From a virus, in the IMG/VR virus record IMGVR_UViG_3300033552_000066, positions 1-20,418 of that record: DNA of 20,418 nt, one strand, 5' to 3'. A program made the translations under genes and the position numbers. Position 1 is the stretch's first letter; every line of letters starts with the position of its first letter. Positions 5,462-12,146 of this stretch are shown piece by piece. Under the pieces are notes generated by a model that was given only the letters and a program-made list of their open reading frames with translations, was not told where the DNA came from and made no database searches.

Positions 5462-5737
5462 TTAGACGCACTTGAAAATAATCTCAGACCGTGGGTAATT
5501 GCCAAGAATGTAGGGTGGCTGGCTTTCCTGCGAGGAGACAAGCTCAAATTTTCTGCCTTCACTTGCGCATTTTGCAGTCCCCTCGGTAAGGATTTCAGCC
5601 TTGAGATTGCCAAGCCCTGGAAAGCCTGTTGCCTGCTGTTTGGCAATCATGTAAGTGCCTTGCCCAACCGATATAACTCCGGTGTGGCTCGCGCAACCAG
5701 TTAGAAACAACGCAGCCAAGATCAATGCCAGTTTCAT
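5462..5737 (-). CDS. Small lipoprotein co-transcribed with repressor
   Basis: A 91-residue precursor with a clear lipoprotein signal: MKLALILAALFLTGC, lipobox LTGC with the acylated cysteine at 15. The mature part has GVISVGQGTYMIAKQQATGF and two cysteines (about 57 and 90) that could form a disulfide. It resembles a widespread small envelope lipoprotein family of proteobacteria. A strong AAGGGAG site precedes the ATG. It lies 40 bases after the repressor gene, before a terminator, so it is probably expressed in the lysogen. That suggests a lysogenic-conversion or superinfection-exclusion role, which is inference. A short hairpin (5755-5771) lies between the two genes. Confidence 0.85.
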   Translation of the reverse strand: MKLALILAALFLTGCASHTGVISVGQGTYMIAKQQATGFPGLGNLKAEILTEGTAKCASEGRKFELVSSQESQPPYILGNYPRSEIIFKCV

Positions 5738-5777
5738 AGAACTCCCTTCAAACGCCCACGGGCCGCGTGGGTGCGGT

Positions 5778-6467
5778 TTACAAAGACTGGCTTTGCCAAA
5801 CTTTTAGGACTTTTGCAAAAACCTGAAAATCCATATCTGGCTGAATAGTCCAATCGCGGTATTTCGGATTCTCGCTAATCACGAGTACACCCTGGCCGGG
5901 TATGCGCTGCAGCCGCTTGATAAAGCCTTCATGACCTACACGGAAAAAATAAACGCCATCGAACTCGCAGGTCGTGACGCCCTTGTCAACCAGCAGCGGA
6001 TCGCCTGGGTTGTACATCCCCATCATTGAATCGCCAAAACCGGTCACCACGCAAAGATTGTCGACGCCGGTGTGATGCTTGACATTCATCCGAACCCACT
6101 CCCTGTCTACATTCCAGCTTTTGATCAATCCAGGTTGGTCTTCTAGCGTCAAACGTCCGCCGCCCATGCTGCCTCCGGCATCGTATTGTTTTATTTGAAC
6201 ATCGTCATCTGTGGATTGCATCGCCTGGGCTTGCGAATCGAAGTAGCCAAACGGCTTATTCGCTTTCTCCTCTAGCCTGCGAAGCGCCTTATCTCTGAGC
6301 GCGCGGTAGCCTGTAAACCACTGGTTTACCTGAGCCATCTTGACGGTGGTCGCTTCCTCAAATTTCGCCGGTTTCCCCTTGTACTCAGTATCAATCAACA
6401 TTTCGAGCGCGTTTAGCCGACCCTGCACAGTCGCGTCAATTGGGTATTTGGGGGTGGGCTTTTTCAC
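5778..6467 (-). CDS. CI-like repressor with S24 (LexA-type) peptidase domain
   Basis: A 229-residue phage repressor. The N-terminal ~75 residues are helical and basic (MAQVNQWFTGYRALRDKALRR) and should bind DNA. The C-terminal half has the S24 fold: catalytic Ser147 in GFGDSMMG, with NPGDPLLVDKG, and Lys184 in EGFIKRLQRI. Self-cleavage would be triggered by RecA filaments, linking induction to DNA damage. The linker YDAGGSMGGG (95-104) may contain the cleavage site. The start is GTG at 6467 (followed by AAAAAGCCC), with only a weak ribosome site. It lies opposite the Cro-like gene across shared operators. Confidence 0.92.
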   Translation of the reverse strand: MKKPTPKYPIDATVQGRLNALEMLIDTEYKGKPAKFEEATTVKMAQVNQWFTGYRALRDKALRRLEEKANKPFGYFDSQAQAMQSTDDDVQIKQYDAGGSMGGGRLTLEDQPGLIKSWNVDREWVRMNVKHHTGVDNLCVVTGFGDSMMGMYNPGDPLLVDKGVTTCEFDGVYFFRVGHEGFIKRLQRIPGQGVLVISENPKYRDWTIQPDMDFQVFAKVLKVWQSQSL

Positions 6468-6483
6468 GATTTAACTTTAGCGC

Positions 6484-6531
6484 TTGCAACTTTCGCAAAA
6501 GCATTTATACTTTCGCAAAAGCGAGAGTAAA
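6484..6531. promoter_or_regulatory. Divergent PR/PRM promoters with two operators
   Basis: Rightward: TTGCAA (6484-6489), 16-bp spacer, TATACT (6506-6511), just before cro. Leftward (minus): TTTACT (6526-6531), 16-bp spacer, TATAAA (6504-6509), leading to the repressor. Two direct copies of ACTTTCGCAAAAGC (6489-6502 and 6509-6522) lie 20 bp apart; CTTTCGCAAAAG is close to a palindrome. The first fills the PR spacer, the second the PRM spacer. The arrangement is that of a lambda-type OR with two visible sites. Confidence 0.75.
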
Positions 6532-6532
6532 C

Positions 6533-6769
6533 ATGCACCTGAAGTCTTATATCCAGTCTGAACGAGGCAATGCAACCGCACTCGCCGCCGTACTCGGAAT
6601 CCCCCTTTCCTACCTGTCTCAAATGGCTAGTGGCGACCGCGCTGTGACAGCCGAGCGCGCATCTGCCATAGAGCTTGCTACAGGTGGCGTAGTCACCCGT
6701 CAAATGCTTCGCCCCGACGACTGGCAAGCCATCTGGCCCGAACTCGCCACCCCTGCAAAGGCGGCTTGA
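6533..6769 (+). CDS. Cro-like repressor, YdaS family
   Basis: A 78-residue helix-turn-helix protein: GNATALAAVLGIPLSYLSQM carries the HTH (about 12-31), and the end RQMLRPDDWQAIWPEL is typical of YdaS/Cro-like phage regulators. It probably binds the operators directly upstream and represses early transcription or the repressor gene. The frame stays open upstream to 6440, but ATG 6533 has GAGAG 7 bases before it and lies just past the promoter. First gene of the rightward operon. Confidence 0.9.
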   Translation: MHLKSYIQSERGNATALAAVLGIPLSYLSQMASGDRAVTAERASAIELATGGVVTRQMLRPDDWQAIWPELATPAKAA

Positions 6770-6770
6770 T

Positions 6771-7001
6771 ATGAGCCGGCTTGACCGTATTGAGAGCCTG
6801 CTTACTTCATTGCTTGAAGAAATCCGATTGTCGAATCGCTCTCGCCTTGCGCCATCCATGCCACATATGACGCAGGCACAAACATCGTCATTACGCTGTT
6901 TCCCGCTTTCGCCTGAGGCACCAGTTGAAGAAATCCGTAGGAGGTTTCTCGAACACTCGTGCAATTCAGCAAGCGATAAGTCGCCTGGGAAGTCGTCATG
7001 A
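6771..7001 (+). CDS. Possible small protein downstream of cro
   Basis: A 76-residue frame starting 2 bases after cro, stop overlapping the next ATG (ATGA). Its first 20 residues, MSRLDRIESLLTSLLEEIRL, look like a genuine amphipathic helix; the remainder is rich in Ser, Arg and Pro (RCFPLSPEAP, SASDKSPGKSS) and less protein-like. A minus-strand frame over the same bases (6802-7071) looks at least as good. No family recognised. The overlap chain of the operon favours this one; composition favours the other. Confidence 0.45.
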   Translation: MSRLDRIESLLTSLLEEIRLSNRSRLAPSMPHMTQAQTSSLRCFPLSPEAPVEEIRRRFLEHSCNSASDKSPGKSS

Positions 7002-7071
7002 AATCTAACTGGAAATCGAATGCTTCTATTCGCGCTTCCGGATGGAATGCCACCGCTATTAATTGCGTCAT
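6802..7071 (-). CDS. Possible antisense gene opposite the post-cro ORF
   Basis: An 89-residue frame on the minus strand starting at 7071 (GGGG 6 bases upstream) or, with 65 residues, at ATG 6999. The reading has balanced composition: TYRLLNCTSVRETSYGFLQL, then VMTMFVPASYVAWMAQGE. It would be transcribed toward cro and the repressor, the place of the lambda PRE transcript. No homology is recognised and no clear promoter is seen, so it is recorded only as a serious alternative to the + frame. Confidence 0.35.
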   Translation of the reverse strand: MTQLIAVAFHPEARIEAFDFQLDFMTTSQATYRLLNCTSVRETSYGFLQLVPQAKAGNSVMTMFVPASYVAWMAQGESDSTIGFLQAMK

Positions 7072-7735
7072 GCCCGCCCCTTTTGTTGGAAATGGTTGTG
7101 TGAGAACTCCATTGTCCGGTGGAAGAGGGCTGGCACCAATTCAACGCTTGATCACTCCTGATTCGCGGATGCAGGCCAGCCAGGGCGGCTTCGTGGGCGG
7201 TGATCCAACCCTTCTTGATGTGTCCTCCAGCTTCGCCGCAATCCGGCGGGGTGCCTCCTGCAAGGGTGGTGCGGCTGGTCGGGCATATCAAAAAGGCTTG
7301 ATTTTTGGAATTCGTCATGCCTTTAGTTTTGTCCCGGTTCAACCGGTAACTCAACAGGTAATTCCATCGTATTTTTCTATGAAGGCACTCATGGAACAGA
7401 TTCAACTTCGCTTGCTTTGCAGGCTTGACGCTCCCAGCGTCGTCCCCCATTCAGAAATCAACAAATGCCGCACGTACCGCGACGCTGTTCAGCTTTGCTG
7501 GAACCTGCGCCGCGTTCACTACATGACACAAGCGCAACTGGCCTCTGAGGCTGGCTTGTATGCCCCGCACGTCAGCGGCTACTTGCATCAGTCCAAGTCG
7601 CAGCGCGATTTGCCTGGCGGTGCTGTTCGTGGTTTTGAGTGGGTTTGCGGCAATACAGCTATCAGCCAATGGATGGCGTCTGAAGCGAAGTTAACTGTTC
7701 TTGAAGAGATGCAACTAATAAGGACAGCAGCATGA
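6998..7735 (+). CDS. ORF with odd N-terminus fused to HTH protein (Icd/Ash-like?)
   Basis: A 245-residue frame whose ATG overlaps the preceding stop (ATGA). Residues 1-130 have no evident fold and odd composition (GGRGLAPIQRLITPDSRMQA, FAAIRRGASCKGGAAGRAY). This resembles, in general character, the 'Ash' and 'Icd-like' ORFs of other prophages, which overlie regulatory RNA in immunity regions. Residues 132-245 form a helix-turn-helix protein, also startable at 7391. Either a real long protein, or a leader segment with an independent downstream gene; I favour the latter. Stop overlaps the next ATG. Confidence 0.5.
   Translation: MKSNWKSNASIRASGWNATAINCVMPAPFVGNGCVRTPLSGGRGLAPIQRLITPDSRMQASQGGFVGGDPTLLDVSSSFAAIRRGASCKGGAAGRAYQKGLIFGIRHAFSFVPVQPVTQQVIPSYFSMKALMEQIQLRLLCRLDAPSVVPHSEINKCRTYRDAVQLCWNLRRVHYMTQAQLASEAGLYAPHVSGYLHQSKSQRDLPGGAVRGFEWVCGNTAISQWMASEAKLTVLEEMQLIRTAA
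7391..7735 (+). CDS. Helix-turn-helix regulator (internal start)
   Basis: From ATG 7391, with AAGG 6 bases upstream, this gives 114 residues. YMTQAQLASEAGLYAPHVSG (about 44-63) is a helix-turn-helix, followed by RDLPGGAVRGFEWVCGNTAI and LTVLEEMQ. The family, with 'W-V-C-G-N-T-A-I-S-Q-W', is common in early operons of phages of beta- and gammaproteobacteria. Position after cro suits a CII-like activator or a second regulator; no direct evidence of which. In frame with the longer ORF from 6998. Confidence 0.7.
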   Translation: MEQIQLRLLCRLDAPSVVPHSEINKCRTYRDAVQLCWNLRRVHYMTQAQLASEAGLYAPHVSGYLHQSKSQRDLPGGAVRGFEWVCGNTAISQWMASEAKLTVLEEMQLIRTAA

Positions 7736-7950
7736 CTTTAAGCCGTGTACTTCAGCGCAAAGAATCGCAAGCCCAAAAGCTCTACGCAGCTACAAAAGAC
7801 GCCAGCCTAGTACCGCCAAAAACTTACGGCAATGCAACGACTACCAGCCCGCTTGTCGCAATCCTCATGCGTTCTGCGCGTGATGACGCTGACAACAACT
7901 TATTGCACGCCAGCTTGCCTATGGGCGTGCAGATTGTGAGGGTTGTATGA
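7732..7950 (+). CDS. Hypothetical protein
   Basis: A 72-residue protein starting MTLSRVLQRKESQAQKLYAA, with a short conserved-looking tail (LLHASLPMGVQIVRVV). Both ends overlap neighbours as ATGA. Probably helical and basic at the N-terminus. No family recognised. Confidence 0.7.
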   Translation: MTLSRVLQRKESQAQKLYAATKDASLVPPKTYGNATTTSPLVAILMRSARDDADNNLLHASLPMGVQIVRVV

Positions 7951-8237
7951 ACACACTCACATTCACAGACACCCGCAGCCGCACGACTGACTGCGACACC
8001 AGCAAAGCCGCTGCAAAGGCCGCTGTAAGCCGTAAAGCTGACGCGGAACGTGTAGCTATCACTACAGCCGTTAAAGCCGCCCCTGATGGCCTGACGGCTT
8101 ACGAGGTGGCTGACCTGATCGGTGTTAATCGCCAAGAAACCAGCCGCCGCATTAGCGAGTGCGGTTTGTATAAAACAAAGCAAAGCCGCCCCAATGTTGA
8201 TGCTCGTCCTGGTGCTGTTTGGGTGGCGGTGAACTGA
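7947..8237 (+). CDS. Winged-helix-like small DNA-binding protein
   Basis: A 96-residue protein. After a low-complexity Ala/Thr/Lys start, residues 44-75 (APDGLTAYEVADLIGVNRQE then TSRRISECGLYK) read as a helix-turn-helix with recognition helix NRQETSRRISEC, and GAVWVAV may be the wing strand. Such proteins often stand just before phage replication genes. It overlaps the O-like gene by one base (TGATG). A role in replication control is inference. Confidence 0.75.
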   Translation: MNTLTFTDTRSRTTDCDTSKAAAKAAVSRKADAERVAITTAVKAAPDGLTAYEVADLIGVNRQETSRRISECGLYKTKQSRPNVDARPGAVWVAVN

Positions 8238-9022
8238 TGCGTGATTACGGCGTTGTATCTCCCAAGTTCTGGATTGGGGAAACAGGCAAGGCGCTGCGCG
8301 GCAATGCACCTGCCCAGGTTCTTGCGCTGTATTTGATGACCTGCCCACACGCCAACATGATTGGCGTTTTCCACTGCCCTGTTTTGTACATGGCTCACGA
8401 AACCGGCTTGGGTATGGAAGGGGCTTCGAAGGCCCTTCAAAGCCTTATTGAAGCTAAGTATTGCACCTATGACGAGGCTTCAGAGACCGTGTTTGTGCAT
8501 CGTATGGCCGCTTATCAAGTTTCGGAGTCTTTGAAGCTTGGTGACAACCGCGTAAAGGGCGTTGAACGTGAGTGGTTAAACATCGGTCCAGCCCAATTGA
8601 AATCAGCGTTTGAAGCTATCTATTCAGTAGCGTTTCATCTTCCAATTGAAACCAAAAAGAATAGCCCCTTCAAAGCCCCTTCAAAGCCCCTTGCAAGCCA
8701 AGAACAAGAACAGGATCAAGAACAAGACCAAGAAAAGGGCGCGGGCAAGCCCGCTGACGTTCCGACCGGCTTCGCCGACTTTTGGAAAACATGGCCATCC
8801 ACCGACCGGAAACAAGCCAAAGGCAAATGCCTTGACGCTTGGAAAAAGGCTCACGCTGAACGTGAAGCTGCGGTGATTTTGGCTCACGTTGGAAGCCTGA
8901 AGTTGACAAACGGATGGCTGAAAAACAGCGGCGAATTTATCCCCGCCCCGTTGGTTTACCTGAACAAACGAAGCTGGGAAGGCGCGGAACTTTCCGAACT
9001 GGCTTGCGAGAGGTTTGTATGA
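8237..9022 (+). CDS. O-like replication initiation protein
   Basis: A 261-residue protein with an N-terminal winged-helix-type region (YGVVSPKFWIGETGKALRG; then KALQSLIEAKYCTYDEAS at about 66-83), a Gln/Glu-rich linker (155-167) encoded by repeats, and a C-terminal helical domain (FADFWKTWPSTDRKQAKGK, then FIPAPLVYLNKRSWEGAE) seen in O-type and DnaT-like phage replication proteins. It should bind the phage origin and help load the helicase encoded two genes downstream. ATG 8237 overlaps the previous stop by one base, with GGCGGTGA upstream. The origin may lie inside the gene, as in lambda. Confidence 0.82.
   Translation: MRDYGVVSPKFWIGETGKALRGNAPAQVLALYLMTCPHANMIGVFHCPVLYMAHETGLGMEGASKALQSLIEAKYCTYDEASETVFVHRMAAYQVSESLKLGDNRVKGVEREWLNIGPAQLKSAFEAIYSVAFHLPIETKKNSPFKAPSKPLASQEQEQDQEQDQEKGAGKPADVPTGFADFWKTWPSTDRKQAKGKCLDAWKKAHAEREAAVILAHVGSLKLTNGWLKNSGEFIPAPLVYLNKRSWEGAELSELACERFV
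8663..8737 (+). repeat. Iteron-like repeats inside the O-like gene, candidate origin
   Basis: Two exact 11-bp copies of AGCCCCTTCAA (8663-8673, 8674-8684) and a variant AGCCCCTTGCAA (8685 on) are followed by an A-rich purine tract made of repeated CAAGAACAAG-like words (8701-8737). Repeats in the middle of O next to an asymmetric A-rich tract is the design of the lambda origin. The repeats also encode a flexible linker, so coding drift could explain them. Confidence 0.4.
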
Positions 9023-9387
9023 GCCTGATCGACATCCGGACCATGCGAATTAACCGCGTCAAACCGTCAAACCTTGTGTCGGTCGTCATTGGGCAAGCAC
9101 CTACCGCATGGAAGGGCGCAGCGGAGTTGATCGAGCTACCTCAGGGTTGCCAGCCGCGCTTGATGGATTGGAGGCCTGTTGTCGGGCTTTGGACAGCCTT
9201 TTACTTGGTCAAACCCGATTGGGCCGTGATGGACGCGGCGATTGATTGCGCCTCAAAAGCGGGCGCAAAGCTGTTCGGGTTTGTACACGCTGGACGGGCT
9301 TACTCGTTGGCTACTTTTGAAAAACCTGAAGACGAAACACGCGCAAATTATTTGATGTGTCTGGAATGGGAGGCTTTATGCAATTGA
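9019..9387 (+). CDS. Hypothetical protein between O-like and helicase genes
   Basis: A 122-residue protein: MSLIDIRTMRINRVKPSNLV, then a central LMDWRPVVGLWTAFYLVKPD and a C-terminal GRAYSLATFEKPEDETRANY. ATG overlaps the O-like stop, and its end overlaps the helicase start by 10 bases. Its place between an O-like protein and helicase suggests a replication accessory or helicase loader, which is inference; no AAA motif is present. No family recognised. Confidence 0.8.
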   Translation: MSLIDIRTMRINRVKPSNLVSVVIGQAPTAWKGAAELIELPQGCQPRLMDWRPVVGLWTAFYLVKPDWAVMDAAIDCASKAGAKLFGFVHAGRAYSLATFEKPEDETRANYLMCLEWEALCN

Positions 9388-10325
9388 TTACGCCCGATGA
9401 AATTGACTTTAGCTTTTACGAGCAGGTCACCGACCATCAACAAAAAGTTAAAAGCGCATCGCTTTATGTGCAGGCGCTGTTGGACCGGATGGCAAACCCG
9501 GTGCGCGAAAAAAAGGTTTTCATGCCTTGGTCAAAAACCCATGACCTGATTCAATTCCGACCCGGCGAGGTGACCGTATGGGGTGGTCCTAACGGTAGCG
9601 GTAAGAGCCTGGTTACGGGTCAAGTCGCTTTATCGCTTGCTGCGCAAGAAGAAAAGGTTTGCATCGCCAGCTTTGAAATGAAGCCAATCAAGACGATGGA
9701 GCGCATGGGTAGGCAGTGGACTGCTATGAGCCTGAATGACGAGTTTTTGATGTCAAACCCTGAGGCGCGCCGGATTTTGATTGATGAATACGAGCAATTC
9801 CGCGATTGGTCAGAAAACAAAATATGGCTCTATGACCAACAAGGGACCATTCAATGGAAACAGGTTTGCGCGGTCGCCAGGTATTGCGCCAAAGAGATTG
9901 GCGTCTCACACGTGTTTGTGGATAACTTGGGCAAGTGTGTATCTGGCGAGGATGACTTCAACGGGCAAAAAGCCTTTGTTGACGAACTTTGCTCGATTGC
10001 ACGCGACGCAAATATCCACATCCATTTGGTGCATCACATCAAAAAGCCAGCGACGGAAACCGCTAAGCCGACGAAGTACGACTTCAAAGGCACCGGCGCC
10101 ATTACTGACCAGCCGGACAACGTGATCGCGGTGTGGAGGAACAAGGAAAAAGAGCGCAAGTTACAGGACGGCAAGGCCGTTCCGACGACGGAGCCGGACA
10201 CCCTTTTGATCATCGACAAGCAGCGCAACGGCGAGGGATGGGAGGGAAACATCGGGCTTTGGTATCACCGGCCAAGCCAGCAGTTTCTAGAAGGCCACAA
10301 CGTTGACCCAATGGAGTTTTATTAA
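9378..10325 (+). CDS. DnaB/gp4-type replicative helicase
   Basis: A 315-residue RecA-fold helicase. Walker A GGPNGSGKS at 69-77, a following ASFEMKP (97-103), Walker B HVFVDN at 178-183, LVHH at 217-220 and KQRNGEGWEG at 281-290, where the arginine finger is expected. It lacks the N-terminal DnaB domain and any primase, so it is the core motor type of phage helicase; priming must come from host DnaG or another factor. Start 9378 has GGGAGG 4 bases upstream. Forms the fork motor with the O-like protein. Confidence 0.9.
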   Translation: MQLITPDEIDFSFYEQVTDHQQKVKSASLYVQALLDRMANPVREKKVFMPWSKTHDLIQFRPGEVTVWGGPNGSGKSLVTGQVALSLAAQEEKVCIASFEMKPIKTMERMGRQWTAMSLNDEFLMSNPEARRILIDEYEQFRDWSENKIWLYDQQGTIQWKQVCAVARYCAKEIGVSHVFVDNLGKCVSGEDDFNGQKAFVDELCSIARDANIHIHLVHHIKKPATETAKPTKYDFKGTGAITDQPDNVIAVWRNKEKERKLQDGKAVPTTEPDTLLIIDKQRNGEGWEGNIGLWYHRPSQQFLEGHNVDPMEFY

Positions 10326-10340
10326 TGTCCACCAACACAC

Positions 10341-10544
10341 ATGACCTGCATATCCTGCCAAAACTGGAAACTAAAAACCAGCAAGCTAGCGAAACACGGC
10401 CTAGCACCCTGCGCACATATGCCGAGTTGGGAGTATTTACCAGCAGCCGCAACTTGCCCCAAGCACCAACCGGCGCTGGATGCTGTGACGCGGGCCAGGG
10501 AGGTTTGGTTTGCGAGGCTGGATGCTGTGAAAGCGAGGGGGTGA
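10341..10544 (+). CDS. Small zinc-ribbon-like protein
   Basis: A 67-residue protein: MTCISCQNWKLKTSKLAKHG, PCAHMPSWEYLPAAATCPKH, ending FARLDAVKARG. Two Cys pairs (3/6; 24 and 41 region) suggest a small zinc fold common among phage early genes. No ribosome site is visible; the ATG is 16 bases after the helicase stop, so reinitiation is likely. A second frame (10325-10552) spans the same DNA with exact start and stop overlaps to both neighbours, but its product looks like a frame shadow. Confidence 0.65.
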   Translation: MTCISCQNWKLKTSKLAKHGLAPCAHMPSWEYLPAAATCPKHQPALDAVTRAREVWFARLDAVKARG

Positions 10545-10548
10545 AGGT

Positions 10549-10863
10549 ATGAATTGCAAACAAGGTGATTTGGCCGTGACTGTGGCGCTAAGCCATCAGA
10601 TCGGCGAGACAGCCAAAAGAAATTCAGGCAGGCTTGTCGAGGTCGTTAGATTCGTTGGGCGACATGAGTTTGGTTGCGGCAGGGTGGAGGTAGATGTTTG
10701 GTCGTGCGAGCTTTTGGGCGGGCCAGTAGTTGCCGCAAACGGTGTTTCTTGGCGCGGTCGGGTGTTTATTTGCGATGCAAACCTTCGCCCAATCCGCGAC
10801 ACCCCAGGCGAAGACGAAACTTTGCAATGGGCACCTTTGCCAAGCGAAAAGGTCGCAGCATGA
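10549..10863 (+). CDS. Hypothetical phage protein
   Basis: A 104-residue protein: MNCKQGDLAVTVALSHQIGE, GRLVEVVRFVG, VDVWSCELLGGPVVA, ending DETLQWAPLPSEKVAA. The pattern of beta strands around 'G-D-L-A' and 'LRPIRD' suggests a small SH3/KOW-like beta barrel, a guess from strand pattern only. Its stop overlaps the NinG start. Proteins of this look commonly stand before ninG in beta-/gammaproteobacterial phages. Confidence 0.82.
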   Translation: MNCKQGDLAVTVALSHQIGETAKRNSGRLVEVVRFVGRHEFGCGRVEVDVWSCELLGGPVVAANGVSWRGRVFICDANLRPIRDTPGEDETLQWAPLPSEKVAA

Positions 10864-11420
10864 GCAAGGTCTGCAAAACCTGCCGTACACGCTTTGACCC
10901 TGAATTACCGGGTGCGATTGTTTGTAGTGATAACTGCGCTGAATCGTTTGCAGTGGCTAAACGCGGCAAGGCTAAAAAGGTTGCAGCGGTGAAGGAGCGC
11001 AAAGCCGATGCAATCAAGCGCGAATCACAAAAGAATCCGTCGCAGTTAGAAGCGGAGTGCCGCACCATCGTCCAAAAGATCGCCCGCATCAGGGACAGGC
11101 GCGATGGTTGCATTTCTTGCCATATGCCAGCCGACTACACAGGACTCTGGCACGGCTCGCATTTTCGGCCAGCCGGGAATAACGCAGCCGTGCAGTTTCA
11201 CCTCTGGAATATCCATAAATCCTGCGCACAGTGCAACCTGTTCAAAGGCGGCAATCTGAGCGCCTACCGTCCGCGCCTGGTTGAAAAGATCGGCGCTGAC
11301 CGCGTGGAGTGGCTGGAGAGGCAGACCCAGGTAGTCAAGACAAGCAAGCCCTATTTGCTGCGCTTCAAGGTGGTTATGGGTAAGCGGTTACGCAGGATTG
11401 AGAAAAGGGCAAAAGCATGA
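10860..11420 (+). CDS. ninG: NinG recombination protein
   Basis: A 186-residue NinG (Rap) family protein. N-terminal zinc-binding part with C5, C8, C22, C26 (CKTCRTRF, CSDNC), a basic helical linker (33-60), and the core with C84/C87 (CISCHMPADYTGLWHGSHFR, H98, H101) and C122/C125 (HKSCAQCNLFKGGNLSAYR). Lambda NinG is a branched-DNA nuclease acting on Holliday junctions in phage recombination. ATG at 10860 overlaps the preceding stop. Here it would cooperate with the annealing protein of the left operon. Confidence 0.92.
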   Translation: MSKVCKTCRTRFDPELPGAIVCSDNCAESFAVAKRGKAKKVAAVKERKADAIKRESQKNPSQLEAECRTIVQKIARIRDRRDGCISCHMPADYTGLWHGSHFRPAGNNAAVQFHLWNIHKSCAQCNLFKGGNLSAYRPRLVEKIGADRVEWLERQTQVVKTSKPYLLRFKVVMGKRLRRIEKRAKA

Positions 11421-11620
11421 GCGCAAACGACACACAGGTAGCAGGCACGCACTACAAAGACAAAGCCATTCAGCCGTGGGATTTCATTTTGGCTAACGAC
11501 ATTGGCTACCTTGAGGGCAACGTCATCAAGTACGTCAGCCGCTGGAAGGATAAGGGCGGTGTGCAAGATTTGCTCAAAGCGCGGCACTACCTTGACAAAT
11601 TGATTGAGTCGCAAGCGTGA
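11417..11620 (+). CDS. DUF3310 family protein
   Basis: A 67-residue protein with the whole DUF3310 pattern: VAGTHYKDKAIQPWDFILAN, YLEGNVIKYVSRWKDKGG, LLKARHYLDKLIE. This short family is widespread in phages, sometimes called nucleotide-kinase-like; no biochemical role is firmly established. ATG overlaps the ninG stop and its TGA overlaps a GTG start downstream. Confidence 0.88.
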   Translation: MSANDTQVAGTHYKDKAIQPWDFILANDIGYLEGNVIKYVSRWKDKGGVQDLLKARHYLDKLIESQA

Positions 11621-11952
11621 GCGACGACCTACGCAACCCCGATGCCGCAGTTGATTTCATTATTTCCGTGTCCGGCAAATTCGCAGCCGCAAAAGCACAG
11701 CGCGTTTATTTGGAGGAATTCCGCAAGAGCAAAAAAGCGATCCTGATGGGTCAATCGCCCGCCAAGAGCGCCGTTGAGCGAGAGCAGTACGCATATGCCC
11801 ACGAAGACTATTTAGGGCTTCTGGGTGGCATTAAAGCAGCCGTTGAGATTGAGGAGGAATTGAAGTGGAAACTGATCGCCGCGCAACTCAGGGTGGAAAT
11901 CTGGCGATCAAAGGAGGCGAGCAACCGAGGGCAGGACCGGGCCACACGATGA
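11617..11952 (+). CDS. Conserved phage early protein, helical
   Basis: A 111-residue protein starting with GTG (GTGA overlap with the DUF3310 stop). Almost wholly helical: AAAKAQRVYLEEFRKSKKAI, VEREQYAYAHEDYLGLLGGI, LRVEIWRSKEASNRGQDRATR. I regard this as a familiar conserved family in phages of proteobacteria with no known function. The coiled-coil character suggests protein-protein contacts. Its end overlaps the next ATG. Confidence 0.82.
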   Translation: MSDDLRNPDAAVDFIISVSGKFAAAKAQRVYLEEFRKSKKAILMGQSPAKSAVEREQYAYAHEDYLGLLGGIKAAVEIEEELKWKLIAAQLRVEIWRSKEASNRGQDRATR

Positions 11953-12146
11953 CTAACCAGCAACCGCGAACGGTAGCGGACGAAATAGAGCTAACCCGTA
12001 CCGCTTTTGAAACGTGGGTACTGGACAACACGCAATGGAACCGGGCGATTGAACGCAACGGCGATATGTACCGCTTGGTCATCATTCAAAACAACTGGCA
12101 CGTTTGGCAAGCCGCCATTGCTTCACAACTGAATGAGCCACTATGA
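11949..12146 (+). CDS. Small hypothetical protein
   Basis: A 65-residue protein: ELTRTAFETWVLDNTQWNRA in the centre and NWHVWQAAIASQL near the end. The 'F-E-x-W ... W-x-x-W-Q-A-A' pattern is a common theme of tiny phage proteins of unknown role. ATGA overlaps on both sides. Confidence 0.8.
   Translation: MTNQQPRTVADEIELTRTAFETWVLDNTQWNRAIERNGDMYRLVIIQNNWHVWQAAIASQLNEPL

Noticed and set aside
6464-7450. Minus-strand frame of 328 codons
   Set aside because: Covers cro, the operators and the repressor start; it is an open shadow without ribosome site.
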